From: Fibrobacter sp. UWB16
GTDB lineage: Bacteria > Fibrobacterota > Fibrobacteria > Fibrobacterales > Fibrobacteraceae
Direction: 5' to 3'
Assembly (NCBI RefSeq): GCF_900215325.1
Contig: NZ_OCMS01000002.1
Span: forward strand, 372,001-436,000
DNA length: 64,000 nucleotides
The translations under genes were made by a program, and so were the position numbers. This document shows positions 34,601 through 44,327 of the stretch, one piece after another (within the stretch, counting starts at the first letter, position 1; every line of letters starts with the position of its first letter). The notes under the pieces were generated by a model that searched no databases, had not been told where the DNA came from, and worked only from the letters and a program-made list of their open reading frames with translations.

Positions 34601-37561
34601 AGGATCGTAGTTGTGGAAAATAATTTGGATAATCAACTGTCCAGAAACTTCTACAGTGCCCTTGACGTTAATGGGTAAATAGTAGCCTCCAAAACCGTCA
34701 TCCTGTGCTGTGCCAAACATTACACTGATCGGTTTGCCCATTTGACCGTCGCCACCGAAGTTCTGATGGGCGTTTCCGAGGGCAGAAAGGTTTTGATCCT
34801 TGAGATACATGCGGATTTCGAAGTCTTCGAATGGTACGGTGTCGTTGTTTGCAAGCGACAAGATAAAGGCGTGGCAATCTTGCCATTGGCTACAGGCTGC
34901 TTCTCCACCGTAAGAACTCGGTTTCAAAGAAATATCGAGATCAGCGTAGGTGGCGTGGGTTTCTGTGGTAAATGAGTATTCTTCAGAAGTCTTTGCGCCC
35001 GAGGAAACGGTAAAGTAATAGGTCGTACCGGCTTCTAGTCCTGTGAGCTCGGCTTCGTGGAAAAGGACTGCGCTGCCACTTGCATTTTGGGTTTCAGTGT
35101 AGGCTCCCTTGGCCTTTCCGTAGTTGACGACTCCATTCAGACGGTCGGTGCTCCACCAGTAAATCTTTGCACTGCGGTGGTCTACCTGGCAAATCGTAAC
35201 TCCCTTGATTTCAGTCAGTTTGGGAGTCATGGTAAAGGAGTACCAATAACCATGGTTGTCATCCGTGGTTAGATTTCTCTTGGTATCCACACCTTCGAGG
35301 AAGAAGTAGTATGTCTGGCCAGGAACGAGATTTGTAAGTGTTATAGCACCGCCCTTGGATGCCTTTTCCTGTTGCACGGATTTTGCCGTATTGGGGTTTG
35401 TGGTCACATCGTAGAATACGGTTACAAGTGCAACTTCATTTGCATCCCAGCTTATAATCGCTTCGGTATCCGAAATCGGGGTTCCTACGATGTTGCTGAA
35501 AATCGGACCTTCGTTATCGGGCGGGAGTGTTTCTGCAAGGCTCTGTGCCGGGAAGAGGAACTGTGCCGAGAAGTCGATGCATGTTTCTGTCGAGGTGTAC
35601 TTGCTCCAGTCTTCAATAAGAGTTTTTTCCGGATCGCGACCACCCATGAGGGCGCCCTTCGGGCAGCGATACTGGTAAGGCATACCACCGGTATTGAGGC
35701 CATCGGGGTTTGCAGAACGGTTGTGCGGGTGTTGCGGGTTCTTGTCGCCTGCGCCCATCAAAAGTGAAATATCCCACGGGTTTGCGCCAAGGGCGTAATA
35801 CATGTTGTCCAAAGCGACCCTCAGGTAGCGTTCGTCCTTCGTGAGTTCATACATCAAGAAGATGGAAACGGCCGTACCCAGGTTGTAACGGATGACACCC
35901 CAGTCAAAGCTCGTCCATACAAGGTTGTAGGGTGTGATGACCTTGAGGTCTGTTGGCCCTTCATGAGCTTCGCTTTTTTCGTTGGATTCTACACCCGGGT
36001 TGACGAGAACAGTAGAGTCACCCTGATTTGTGGCGTCATTCAGAATTTTGCGGAATGTGGCCATCGTACGCATAGAGAGCGAGTCTCGTTCGATTTCAGT
36101 AAGGCCGAATTCTGCTGCTGTTTCTGTGCTCTTCAAAATCAAGTTCTGGAAAGCGAACAGCACATAGGTGTGAATGTTCTGGTAGTCTGTTGCCCAGCCG
36201 CCAGGAGAAAAGCCGCTTTCGTTGCCGAGGAATCCTGCTTTGAAGTAGTCCAGGTTGAATCTAGAGTTGGTGGGGTTGTTGAAAATGTTGGTATTCTTGT
36301 AAAGGTCGTAACGGTAGGTCGTGTCCTTTGTGGCGTACCACAAGGCGAGTGCAGCTGCCGCACCGTCGTCATAACGCGGACCGCCACCAGTGTAGAATCC
36401 CGGGAAGTCCGTTGTCTTTCCCATTTCGTTTCCGTTGCCGTAGTCAAAGAGCGGCATCATCACGTTTTTGTAGATGTCCTTTGCGGCTTCGATGAGCGTA
36501 TCTGAATAGGCCGGGTCATAAACGCGATAGCCGGCTGCGACGTTTGCAAGGGCTGCAACGAACATGCCCGAAGTATTGGCTCCAATGCCTGTGAGCACAA
36601 CGCGGTCCGGACCACCCTTTGCTTCGGTCTGTGAATCTTGGCGTTCCGGCAAGTCCCAGAACGAGTGGTCCTTTTCGTCAACGCCTACGGAATGGTACAT
36701 GTCATTTTTGGCAATCAATCCATCTTCTTTGGAGGCCTTGTAAAGCTTGAGTATGTAATCGGCACCGATTTTTGCTTCATAGAGAATATCCGGGATACCG
36801 TCTGTAAAGACCGTGTCCGCATAGGAATGACCATAGCGGTCTTCGGCCTTGTTGGGGTAGGTGAGGTAGACCATCGAAAGCACGTAGGCCGTGTAGCCGA
36901 GCGTTTCGGAAACTTTGAAATGGTCACCGCAGTCATGCCATCCGCCCGTCAAGTCATGTCCGACTTTGGAGCCGTCTTTCAAGTGGCAGGGCTTGTGGAA
37001 GTGCGAATCTGTGTTACCGCAGCGTTGAATCCCGAAGAACTGCAAGGAGTTCTCAAGGATGGCGTTGAAAATAGAAGGGTGCACATGGAATGTGGCCGAA
37101 GTATCGTTTCCGACAACAAGGAAGTATTCACCTGTAGTCGAAAGTGTTGTAAAGTCTGCGCGATACAGGTCTTCTTTTTCTGTGCTGATAGAATCCTGCT
37201 TGCCGAACTCATAGACGCTTTCCATTGAGTTGAACGCTCCGTTAATCCAGATGTTAGGCTTTGTAGCGCCTTTCTTGATGAGCGAGAGGTTTCCGCCACC
37301 AGGAACTTCTTTACCGCTATTGGCGTCAATGACCTTGAACGTCATTTCCTTCGGATTGGCAACGTAGGCGTACTTGTAGTCCTGTGGCCTGAACCCGCTT
37401 TGGTTCAGGCGGATTGGGCGTCTGTTATAGACGTTCAATGAGTCCAGGTAACGACGGTTACAGTTTGTACACGTCCTGTCGATATTAGGGAGTTCCCCTG
37501 CAATAGAATAGTCCATGCAGAGTAAGGCCAGTAAAGAAATTGCGCTAAGTAGTTTTTTCAT
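31697..37561 (-). CDS. Giant secreted GH9 cellulase, copy 1 (1,954 residues)
   Basis: A signal peptide (1-22, ending SIAG) is followed by a CelD_N-type Ig-like domain (about 50-165, IRLNQSGFRP...), a GH9 catalytic domain (about 170-670), two Fn3-like domains (about 690-870), a beta-sandwich of unknown family (about 870-1055) and roughly 900 residues of Ig-like modules with FSEPI motifs. GH9 enzymes cleave beta-1,4-glucan with inversion. The catalytic pieces are present: GGWHDCGDHF (D210, D213), HPHNRSA and the acid E659 in STETCID. The C-terminus has the pattern RAVGTGAYIYKAEIE...TFGIKRTK, a FlgD-like/T9SS-type tail shared with the other copies. It differs from copies 2 and 3 in its leader and is shorter. 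It lies 76 bp after copy 2, with a terminator-like hairpin between, and leads into the sensor-kinase operon. Confidence 0.95.
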   Translation of the reverse strand: MKKLLSAISLLALLCMDYSIAGELPNIDRTCTNCNRRYLDSLNVYNRRPIRLNQSGFRPQDYKYAYVANPKEMTFKVIDANSGKEVPGGGNLSLIKKGATKPNIWINGAFNSMESVYEFGKQDSISTEKEDLYRADFTTLSTTGEYFLVVGNDTSATFHVHPSIFNAILENSLQFFGIQRCGNTDSHFHKPCHLKDGSKVGHDLTGGWHDCGDHFKVSETLGYTAYVLSMVYLTYPNKAEDRYGHSYADTVFTDGIPDILYEAKIGADYILKLYKASKEDGLIAKNDMYHSVGVDEKDHSFWDLPERQDSQTEAKGGPDRVVLTGIGANTSGMFVAALANVAAGYRVYDPAYSDTLIEAAKDIYKNVMMPLFDYGNGNEMGKTTDFPGFYTGGGPRYDDGAAAALALWYATKDTTYRYDLYKNTNIFNNPTNSRFNLDYFKAGFLGNESGFSPGGWATDYQNIHTYVLFAFQNLILKSTETAAEFGLTEIERDSLSMRTMATFRKILNDATNQGDSTVLVNPGVESNEKSEAHEGPTDLKVITPYNLVWTSFDWGVIRYNLGTAVSIFLMYELTKDERYLRVALDNMYYALGANPWDISLLMGAGDKNPQHPHNRSANPDGLNTGGMPYQYRCPKGALMGGRDPEKTLIEDWSKYTSTETCIDFSAQFLFPAQSLAETLPPDNEGPIFSNIVGTPISDTEAIISWDANEVALVTVFYDVTTNPNTAKSVQQEKASKGGAITLTNLVPGQTYYFFLEGVDTKRNLTTDDNHGYWYSFTMTPKLTEIKGVTICQVDHRSAKIYWWSTDRLNGVVNYGKAKGAYTETQNASGSAVLFHEAELTGLEAGTTYYFTVSSGAKTSEEYSFTTETHATYADLDISLKPSSYGGEAACSQWQDCHAFILSLANNDTVPFEDFEIRMYLKDQNLSALGNAHQNFGGDGQMGKPISVMFGTAQDDGFGGYYLPINVKGTVEVSGQLIIQIIFHNYDPNVKTVTFKDIDNSWSLRAHTENTDPEYFEGIDLTQAPYFKGSETTFLEHNSKGEKVVAFTRDPYITVHYHGKHIYGYGPDYTPEKGPQVKRNVEISFTEPFVSPRYSTERVDPKTVYAATSKVTPTGFLDAVEMNSDPYKFDYISPTSKTEIYFGTTPDTTLAYGNNYMEWVSWHNRNANQKEENKYDCACAVVRSNVEIDSITKPLEKRYLVFNSGNIVGYKDKFVEVHVSLLDSALELLKSEKNLNVELVSEDPNVLFYTDPTATIPVTTITLYDGEATFYVSSKVAVTTTISATHSNTKDYSYTPATATLTIEELPPWPIIDFAKIVDLNCDHIPDAMDITLSSEYAENQHFTSITFTYGSETITANKVKSLNGKSLIVEINVPQEIVTNATGKITLTSDIQGNVKTVDDSYADGIAPALLSATVLERLESEPTAPDHLYLQFSEPISAPGTNFPLVLYAADQVTKAATPTVLSAKLYNDAKNIWDFEIDASAGSLVTAGMWGQLDPAGTITDLNGNGVAGLCTPEKVEILLKILPIPMTYAVITDKLQNGYASHVNVSFQKPLDAKHTPEYLEIIFGTAKPETLTVDKSLFVFNGENLSIDLEKPFQFGNTAGNFEGALPGGKQLVHAGQVTQYLGTGAATETNSVLAEDKVGPVFVSAVISQTATADILSITASEPLVLADSTQQFYRHKRAEKQSNVFSSAFSLWNFAQNNTGLSILFMNDLSGTVMEGDFVRMGSMMTSAFKDANGNYPEFDVPWVLVNGNGAPKIKFDVKLRDIVSDLNSNNRTKVDVKETMRLYVKNPSSNKYDLIQDGKVTLTGIDSTDIGGAIFDVKLTVPRGASLSTECAWSNLNVKFRIPIYSNLGSFVNRFNKSFNVDPKLYLTPNNQVEFVIEWANKAPSGIRSKDDRAVGTGAYIYKAEIETKFTPNMNNSEVKGNPKVIKNFSTKNSFEQKKTFGIKRTK

Positions 37562-37580
37562 ACTTCTAATTTATCTTGTT

Positions 37581-37623
37581 CAAAAAAATAAAGAAGCCGC
37601 CTGAATAGCTAGATCCAGGTGGC
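37581..37623 (-). terminator. Terminator-like hairpin between GH9 copies 2 and 1
   Basis: On the minus strand, GCCACCTG pairs with CAGGCGGC (one G-U pair) over a 12-base loop, followed by TTCTTTATTTTTTT. It leaves little room for a promoter before copy 1, so partial read-through from copy 2 is possible. Confidence 0.72.
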
Positions 37624-37637
37624 TCCATGTTTATTAA

Positions 37638-40600
37638 TTATTTCTTTCTCTTAAAGCCGAGAGTCTTTGTCTTGCTGTCGGTTGCCTTTTCCTTTCTTTC
37701 GCCAACGGTCTTGCAAGCAAGCTTGTAGTCGTTGCTAGAAGCTTCGAAGGTCGTTGCGCAGTAGGTTTCGGCGGTAAGGTCGAACTTCGCGATGTAGGCG
37801 CCGGTTCCAATCTTATTGCCCTTCTTTGCTACAGGTGCCTCGTTGTCCTTGGCTGCCCATTCCACGTTGAGCTTAAGAATACCGTTGTCTACAAGTTCGC
37901 GTATTGCCGAGAATTTTTCCTTCGGAATGTCGAGATTGTACGTGTTGATGTACTGTCCAAGATTGTCGTAGAGGTCCATGACGATCTTCAGGCGGTAATC
38001 AAACATGGGGATTCCTTCGTGAGTCGTGAAGGCTGCCGAAGGCATTGTAATCTGGATATCGAAGTTCGGACCCGATCTGTAGTACATGGCAGTATCGGCT
38101 TGACCGAGAATATTTCCGTTATCGCTGATGAAGCTGTTCTTGCCACCGATCGTCGCTGTCGTAACGAAGGCGTTATCCTTGGCTGCAATCGGACGACCTG
38201 CATAAGCGTTGGCCTTCGGGGTCGAGACCGGCTTTGTGAGTGTCACGTTGAAGCGGATGTTGTCGTCACCAGTGATACGGACGTAGGGGTTCGCGCTTGT
38301 CGGAGCGTTGTTGTTCTTGTCAAGGTAGGCAGAACCGATTGCGTCCGGAACGAGGCGGATACGGTCACCGGCATGGACAACGTTATCCTTTTCGTTGTAC
38401 ATGAAGACCTGGGCCTTGCTGGAGCCTTGCGGCTTTTCGGACGGAATGTAGCTGTCACGTTCACGCTGGATGTACTTGCCCGTTTCGAGAATGGTGAGCG
38501 GTTCAGACATATTGACCGTAAGCATTCCCTTGATCATGCGGGCCGAAGAGATAACCGGCGGGCACTTGTCGTACAATGTGTAGTTCGTTTCGAAGAAGCC
38601 GTTTGCGGTACCCTTGAGCGGGGAGACCGTTCCGTTGCCGTCCTTGTCGCCGCTTGTAGATCCGTAAGGATAGGCCTTGGAGGCAGGAATGGTGATTTCG
38701 ATAATGCTGTTGGTATCTTGCACGAGCTTGGTGTTGACTGAATCAACCGCTACAGTGTACGGAGCCGAAAGTGTATCACGGATGGTCCAGTAGCTTTCTT
38801 TAGGCTTGATTACACCTCCAGTGGTGTCTGCAGTCGTGATGAAGCTACGAGTGATGCCCGGGGTGCCCCAGACCGTGACGATGCTGTCGAACACGTCCTT
38901 CGTCTTGAGCTTCTTTTCGAACATCATGTAGATAACATCGGGGACGCCATCGCCTTCAAGGTCAATCATTTCAGCATGGTAAATAGGTACCGGGCGAGAA
39001 ATCAGCGTTACCGGAACGGTCGGCTTGCAGCCTACCGGATCAATAGCGTTGAAGCTTTCGTCGGTAATGGTGAAGTTGCCAGTAGTTCTTGCCGATGCGA
39101 GTGCGCCGACAGGGACAAGCGAATTGTTTTCGTTACCGGTGATGATAATCTGCCAGCTCTTGCCGTTGTTGGTCGTCGTTGCAGATCCAACTACTGTAGG
39201 CATGCCCGCGGTATTCGAGATAACGAGCGGCCATTCGTTCATGGAAGAGAACACAACAGGTTCAGAGAAGGCGACCATGACGGTATCGAAACCACTGTTG
39301 TCGTCGTCAGCCTTTTCGAGAATCGATACGCTCACGAGCGTGGGGAGAATACCATCGGTAATCTTGGCCGTTTCTGCGTTTGCAATGCCATTTTCTGCAA
39401 CGTAGGTCGTGATCTTTCCAGAAGGACTTGCGTTTACAGGGTGGAGGCTCGTGTCGATTGCGACAACGACTTCGTTTTGGTCAAGATAGTTCTTTGCGAC
39501 AAGCGGAACCTTGATGGTGTCTGCCATACCTTCGATGAAGTACTTGATGCTGTCGAGCGTGTAGTTGTCGGTAAGCTTGTTCGTGAAAGTAATTCTCAGC
39601 TGGTCCGCCTTGTTGTCGCAGTCGGTATCTTCTGCAAGAACCTTTTGCGGAGACGGAATCTTGGATTCGGCGTAGAATGTCTGCTTAGAGATATCTTCTT
39701 CATCGTCTGGGTCGATGTAGATAACCTGGATCGTGTCGCCAGCGTAGAACGAAATTTCAGAAGTCTGGTTCCTCGTTTCCTTGGAATGGTTGACTGCTGT
39801 AATCGGTCCTCCGACGAAGTGGCCAGGATTATTAGCATCTGCCGTCAAAGTCACCTTGAGGACATCGTCCTTCTTGTTATTGATGATCTGGACTTCAACA
39901 GTCTTGACATTGCCCTTAATCTTATCCTTGTCCATCACGTCGATGTAGAACGTCGTTCCTTCCGGCTTTGCAGGGCTTGCAATCGGGTTGCCTGCGGCAT
40001 CCTTGATCACGAGCGTCGAAGCGGTAGCATCGCCCTTGGAGAAGTTCACGTAGTAGCTTCTGTTTTCAAATGCGCAACCGCCATTTTCGGTGCAGGCGTC
40101 GCAGGTCGGATCCGGGCCAACAAATATGGTCACGTCAACCTTGTTACTGCCGATACCCATCTTGACCGGAATATCGAGATCCCACATGTCGCTTGGAATG
40201 TCGTACTTGGCGATAATCTGGGTTCCGGATTCATCGAGGAGCCACTTGTTCATGCCGTCGACATATCCCTGACCGCTAACCTTCACGCCGTTTGCCCAAA
40301 TCTTTGTGATGTGGCCATTTTCTGTGACGTGAGCCTTACCGGTGACATGCACGATGCTGCTGGTCTGGTCGATTTCGATGAAGGAGCCGTTAGAGACGTT
40401 GAACGGTTTATCGAGAGTCAGAGAAATCTTGTAATTAGCCCTCTTGGTTTCCATTTCCTTTCTGGATGGGCTGTAACCCCAGACAAACTGGTCTTTACGA
40501 TAAACAGTGATATACGGGTCTACAGGAATGTCGCCGTCGATATCGCCGTAGTCCTTGTCTTCGACTGGCATACCGTCATAATCGGCGCCATCTTCCATGT

Positions 40601-43600
40601 AGGTGTGCGGACGCCAGGACCAGTCGCCAGATTCCTTGCTGAAGCGCTTTTTGCCCGGGGCGCGTATGGTTTCGCAGGTCTTGTAACCGTCGTTTGAGAT
40701 ACCGGAAGAGAAGCCGAAGTCTACGCGGAGACGAGACTGGGACTTGATGACGGAGGAGCCCAACGGAGCCGGGAAGTAGTAGGAGTATTTTCCTGTTGCC
40801 GGATCATAGGTGTCGTCCAGGCGAACCGGAAGTGCGGCACGCAGCAAGTCGCGAAGTTCGCGGTCGTTTTCGCAAGGCTTGTTGAAGCCTGCTTCGTCGT
40901 ATGCCTGGCAAATATCGGAGTCGATCAAAGTAGCGCACTTTTCGACTTCTTCAGGCAATGCGGTGAAGTAGAGGCGAAGTGTCAAGCTGTCGAACGGTCT
41001 TGCTTCGTTGTTGTAAACGTTCAAGTTCAAGAAGTCCATGCCACCGAAGATGTACTGGTAGCCGCGGACGCTAAAGTCATACTGCGTCACAGGAGTCGTG
41101 AACTTGAGGAGTTCGCCATTGTCGTTGACATTGGTGAACACGCCGTTGCTTTCGACCATGAAGTAGTATGTCGTCTTTTCCTGAAGTCCGCCAATCTTTA
41201 CGTAATGGAACTTGGTTGGAATGCCGGAAACGTCGGCGTTTCCGCTACCAGAATTGTATGCGAATTCAGCTGCCGTGGAGTGCGGCTTTGTATCCCAGTA
41301 AACCTTGGATTCGTATTCGCCGTTCGGGGTGTACCACATGATTTCTGCGGTATCTGCCGTGACGTTACAGACGGTCACGTTCACGATGTTTGCGTTTTCA
41401 ATAGTGTTGAGCGTCGTAAATGTGAACGGAGTCTGAGTGCTGTCGACAAGGAACTTGGTCTTGGAATTCTCGGGCTTATAAGCGTTAAGACCGGTAACGT
41501 AGAAGTAGTAGGTTGTGCCCGGAGTGAGGTTGCGGAGCACCATTTCGTGCTGGACGCCGGCTACGGTATCAGCTGCCGTCAGTGTGTACTGGCCTTCGGC
41601 GGTACCGTAAGATATGACGGTTGTACCGCGCTGGGTGAGCTTCACCATTACGATAGCGGAGTCCATGCTCACGTGGCGGATTTCCACGTTGATGTCCGGT
41701 GCTGCGGTCTTGTCAAATTTCTGGGAGGCGATCATGTTCGAGCTAACCAGCGTTGCTGCAGCGTCGATACAGGTTTCGGACTTGTGGTAGTCTTCCCAGC
41801 TCTTGTTGTCGGGGACCATGGAGTTTTCTGTACCCGGCTTGACACCACCATAAAGGGCGCCTGTCGGCGGATTGTACTTATAGGCTGCACCCGGCTGGTT
41901 CTTGCCTTCGGGGTTTGCTGCACGGTGGTGCGGGTGAGCGTCGTTCTTGTCGCCAACACCCAAGATGTAAGAAACATCCCACGGGTTCACACCAAGGAGA
42001 TAGTTCAACTGGTTGATGCCCAACTGGCGCATTTCGTCGGCCTTCCAGTCCGGAGTGCCGAGGTCGGGGAGGCTAATACCCTTTTCGGTAATGTCTTTGG
42101 CGACATCGGAATAGGCAAGAACTTCAAAGATGTTGCCGGCCTGGTAACGGTTATAGATCCAGTCCTGGTCCGTCTGCATGGTGTACCAGATCGGGTCGTA
42201 CTTGACTGAGTTCGGCTTCCAGCCGATACCTTTCCAGTTCGGGCTTGTGGGGAGCACGATTTCTGCGGTTCCAGAGCCCAAGCTCATGTCGCCGAGGTTG
42301 TAAATCATGTCCATGATACAGTCTTCAACGGCGTGAGCCCATTCGGTTTCGGTAAGGCCGTAAACTGTTGTTGCTTTAGTCTTGTCAGCAAGAATGAGCT
42401 TGTAAAGGGCGTAGAGGGCGTAGCTGTAGGCGTTTGCCCAGCTCGTGTTCTTGACGTTCTTCAAGAAGCCCTTGTTGTCTGTAACGAACCAGCCACCTTC
42501 AAAGCAGCCGGAGCAGTCCATAAAATCTTGGGGAACAGTTGTTTTGAGTGTTCTGGAACGGATTGCGTCATCGCCATACTTAGAATCTTCGGTTGCATAC
42601 CACAGGGCGACCGATGCAAGTGCAAGATCATCAAAGTATTCGTTGTTGCCGTTGTAGGCCGGGCTAGACCAACCGGCTGCTTCGGTGTTGTTCTTGTAGG
42701 TCTTGCCTTGTGCCATCGACTTTGCAAAGTCGTACATTTCTATTGCGACTTTCAAGCAGCTGTCAGCGAAAGCTTTGTATTCGGGGTAATCCTGGTACAT
42801 CTTACCGACAATGGCAAGGCCTGCTGCCGTTTCACCACCGATGTTTGCACCGATTTCACCGAGACGCACCGTACGGGATGCCGGACCACCACGGTCTGTT
42901 GCCGAGGCGGAGTTGTCGACCGGGAGCTTGTCCTGGTTTTCGGGGCGTCCCCACCAGCCGTGGTCAGAGCCGAAGTTACCGACAGAGAGGGCCATGTCGT
43001 CGATGACGCCTTTTGCGCGAACGTAAGCACGGAGAACGAAGTCTGCGCCGTGCTTTGCTTCACGGAGCATGTCCGGTATACCGTCGGTATTGACCGTTTC
43101 GCCCTGGTTAAAGGCGTAGACGTCCTGGTCTGCATCCGGGTTTGTCGCTGCCATCACAGCTGCGACCATGAATGCATACATTTGGGTCTGAGATTCCTTC
43201 AGATGGTCACCGCAGTCATAGTAACCGCCTTCAAGCGTCCCGGCGAGGGAGGCGTTGAACGGACCGCGAACATCGTCTGCTCCGGTGACGACCGGACCAC
43301 CACCATCAAGAGTGTGGCTAGCCGGGTGGAACCAGGACTCGCCATTACCACTGCGGTTGATGCCGTAGAACTTGAGGGCGGCATTCTTCACCATGGAGTA
43401 AACCTGGTTACTGATGATGAATGTACTCGAAATTTCTTTGCCGACTTTGATACGGAGACGGGTTTCGGTCGGAACACCCTGCGGAATGTTACCGATCATG
43501 ATCTTGCCGGCTTGGCCTGTGATATCGACCTGGTAACGCTTCTGGTCGTTTGTAGCAGCGTTTGTGCCTGCGATAATCGTCCAGTCCGAGGTTATGCTTT

Positions 43601-44021
43601 GGCCATTGGGAGCGGGCTTAAGGGTGCCAGTTACAGCAGGGCTAAGGGATTGGCCGTTGACGTCAACGACTTCAAAGGAACTTTCGTTGCCGATGACATA
43701 GAATTGGCGTTCCAAGTCGGATTCAAGATAACCCGCCTGGTTGACGCGGATAGGCGACATGCGGACGTTAATGGCGTCCAGATATGCCTGGTTCAGTGTA
43801 TCGGGAATTAAAGCATTGGGTGCATAGGAGGCCGGAGTTCTGTTCTTCGGCACCATGTTGTGCTTGTTCGTGACCGTTGTATCGAACCGGTTGAATACGG
43901 TGCTGTCCCACGTTAACGGATAGGTGGGGCGAATCAAGTCATAAGGAGTCGGTTGTTCCTGTTGTGCTGCCATTACGGATGTTGCAGCGCACAATGCAAA
44001 CAGATACTTCTTAATACTCAC
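37638..44021 (-). CDS. Giant secreted GH9 cellulase, copy 2 (2,127 residues)
   Basis: The start is GTG at 44021, chosen because AAAGGAG lies five bases upstream and a typical signal peptide (VSIKKYLFALCAATSVMAA) follows; the longer ORF starts upstream of this ribosome site. A leader PTPYDLIRP precedes the CelD_N Ig-like domain (about 85-210). The GH9 domain spans about 215-770, with GGYYDCGDHLK (D269, D272), HPHHRAANPEG and the acid E749 in KSETCID. Two Fn3-like domains (about 780-975), the unassigned beta-sandwich (about 975-1180, with DWSWRPHT and DPYITVYRKDQFVWGYSP) and about 900 residues of Ig-like modules with EDTDCDNKADQL, FSEPV and EGDGVPD repeats follow. The tail is GNKIGTGAYIAKFDLTAE...TLGFKRKK. 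Close kin of copy 3, so likely a tandem duplication. Confidence 0.95.
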   Translation of the reverse strand: MSIKKYLFALCAATSVMAAQQEQPTPYDLIRPTYPLTWDSTVFNRFDTTVTNKHNMVPKNRTPASYAPNALIPDTLNQAYLDAINVRMSPIRVNQAGYLESDLERQFYVIGNESSFEVVDVNGQSLSPAVTGTLKPAPNGQSITSDWTIIAGTNAATNDQKRYQVDITGQAGKIMIGNIPQGVPTETRLRIKVGKEISSTFIISNQVYSMVKNAALKFYGINRSGNGESWFHPASHTLDGGGPVVTGADDVRGPFNASLAGTLEGGYYDCGDHLKESQTQMYAFMVAAVMAATNPDADQDVYAFNQGETVNTDGIPDMLREAKHGADFVLRAYVRAKGVIDDMALSVGNFGSDHGWWGRPENQDKLPVDNSASATDRGGPASRTVRLGEIGANIGGETAAGLAIVGKMYQDYPEYKAFADSCLKVAIEMYDFAKSMAQGKTYKNNTEAAGWSSPAYNGNNEYFDDLALASVALWYATEDSKYGDDAIRSRTLKTTVPQDFMDCSGCFEGGWFVTDNKGFLKNVKNTSWANAYSYALYALYKLILADKTKATTVYGLTETEWAHAVEDCIMDMIYNLGDMSLGSGTAEIVLPTSPNWKGIGWKPNSVKYDPIWYTMQTDQDWIYNRYQAGNIFEVLAYSDVAKDITEKGISLPDLGTPDWKADEMRQLGINQLNYLLGVNPWDVSYILGVGDKNDAHPHHRAANPEGKNQPGAAYKYNPPTGALYGGVKPGTENSMVPDNKSWEDYHKSETCIDAAATLVSSNMIASQKFDKTAAPDINVEIRHVSMDSAIVMVKLTQRGTTVISYGTAEGQYTLTAADTVAGVQHEMVLRNLTPGTTYYFYVTGLNAYKPENSKTKFLVDSTQTPFTFTTLNTIENANIVNVTVCNVTADTAEIMWYTPNGEYESKVYWDTKPHSTAAEFAYNSGSGNADVSGIPTKFHYVKIGGLQEKTTYYFMVESNGVFTNVNDNGELLKFTTPVTQYDFSVRGYQYIFGGMDFLNLNVYNNEARPFDSLTLRLYFTALPEEVEKCATLIDSDICQAYDEAGFNKPCENDRELRDLLRAALPVRLDDTYDPATGKYSYYFPAPLGSSVIKSQSRLRVDFGFSSGISNDGYKTCETIRAPGKKRFSKESGDWSWRPHTYMEDGADYDGMPVEDKDYGDIDGDIPVDPYITVYRKDQFVWGYSPSRKEMETKRANYKISLTLDKPFNVSNGSFIEIDQTSSIVHVTGKAHVTENGHITKIWANGVKVSGQGYVDGMNKWLLDESGTQIIAKYDIPSDMWDLDIPVKMGIGSNKVDVTIFVGPDPTCDACTENGGCAFENRSYYVNFSKGDATASTLVIKDAAGNPIASPAKPEGTTFYIDVMDKDKIKGNVKTVEVQIINNKKDDVLKVTLTADANNPGHFVGGPITAVNHSKETRNQTSEISFYAGDTIQVIYIDPDDEEDISKQTFYAESKIPSPQKVLAEDTDCDNKADQLRITFTNKLTDNYTLDSIKYFIEGMADTIKVPLVAKNYLDQNEVVVAIDTSLHPVNASPSGKITTYVAENGIANAETAKITDGILPTLVSVSILEKADDDNSGFDTVMVAFSEPVVFSSMNEWPLVISNTAGMPTVVGSATTTNNGKSWQIIITGNENNSLVPVGALASARTTGNFTITDESFNAIDPVGCKPTVPVTLISRPVPIYHAEMIDLEGDGVPDVIYMMFEKKLKTKDVFDSIVTVWGTPGITRSFITTADTTGGVIKPKESYWTIRDTLSAPYTVAVDSVNTKLVQDTNSIIEITIPASKAYPYGSTSGDKDGNGTVSPLKGTANGFFETNYTLYDKCPPVISSARMIKGMLTVNMSEPLTILETGKYIQRERDSYIPSEKPQGSSKAQVFMYNEKDNVVHAGDRIRLVPDAIGSAYLDKNNNAPTSANPYVRITGDDNIRFNVTLTKPVSTPKANAYAGRPIAAKDNAFVTTATIGGKNSFISDNGNILGQADTAMYYRSGPNFDIQITMPSAAFTTHEGIPMFDYRLKIVMDLYDNLGQYINTYNLDIPKEKFSAIRELVDNGILKLNVEWAAKDNEAPVAKKGNKIGTGAYIAKFDLTAETYCATTFEASSNDYKLACKTVGERKEKATDSKTKTLGFKRKK

Positions 44022-44327
44022 GTTGTCTCCTTTACATATGTAAAAAGCGGGCAAAACTAGTCTTGCCCTCTAATTATATTCTCTCAAAAGATAAAATAGA
44101 TTATTTATGTAAAAATGTTTTGTGATATATTCCTTTTTTGTTCTCAGAATATTCTCTATTTTGCTTTTCTGATTTGTTAAGTGTATCATATGAATAAGGA
44201 AATAAAAAAATGGGCCCAAAGGTTTCATTGAGCTTCCACTTATTCTTTATGTAATGTATATAAAAGTTTACCATTTTGAGAAAAAAGTCTCCTAGACCGT
44301 TAAATCCAGGAGACTTTTTTCTGATTT
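44022..44327. promoter_or_regulatory. Regulatory gap between GH9 copies 3 and 2
   Basis: No gene is seen. It holds the terminator of copy 3 (44281-44320), the Shine-Dalgarno of copy 2, and a 20-bp palindrome at 44049-44068 (GGGCAA...TTGCCC), which on the coding strand forms a hairpin in the leader just before the ribosome site. A TAAAATAGATTATTTA block at about 44091-44106 is shared in form with TAAAATAATTTATTTA upstream of copy 3, so it may be a common promoter element. Confidence 0.5.
44281..44320. terminator. Terminator of GH9 copy 3
   Basis: AAAAAAGTCTCCT and AGGAGACTTTTTT form a perfect 13-bp stem over a 14-base loop, 8 bp after the copy 3 stop. Symmetrical, so it can work in both directions. 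Confidence 0.92.
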
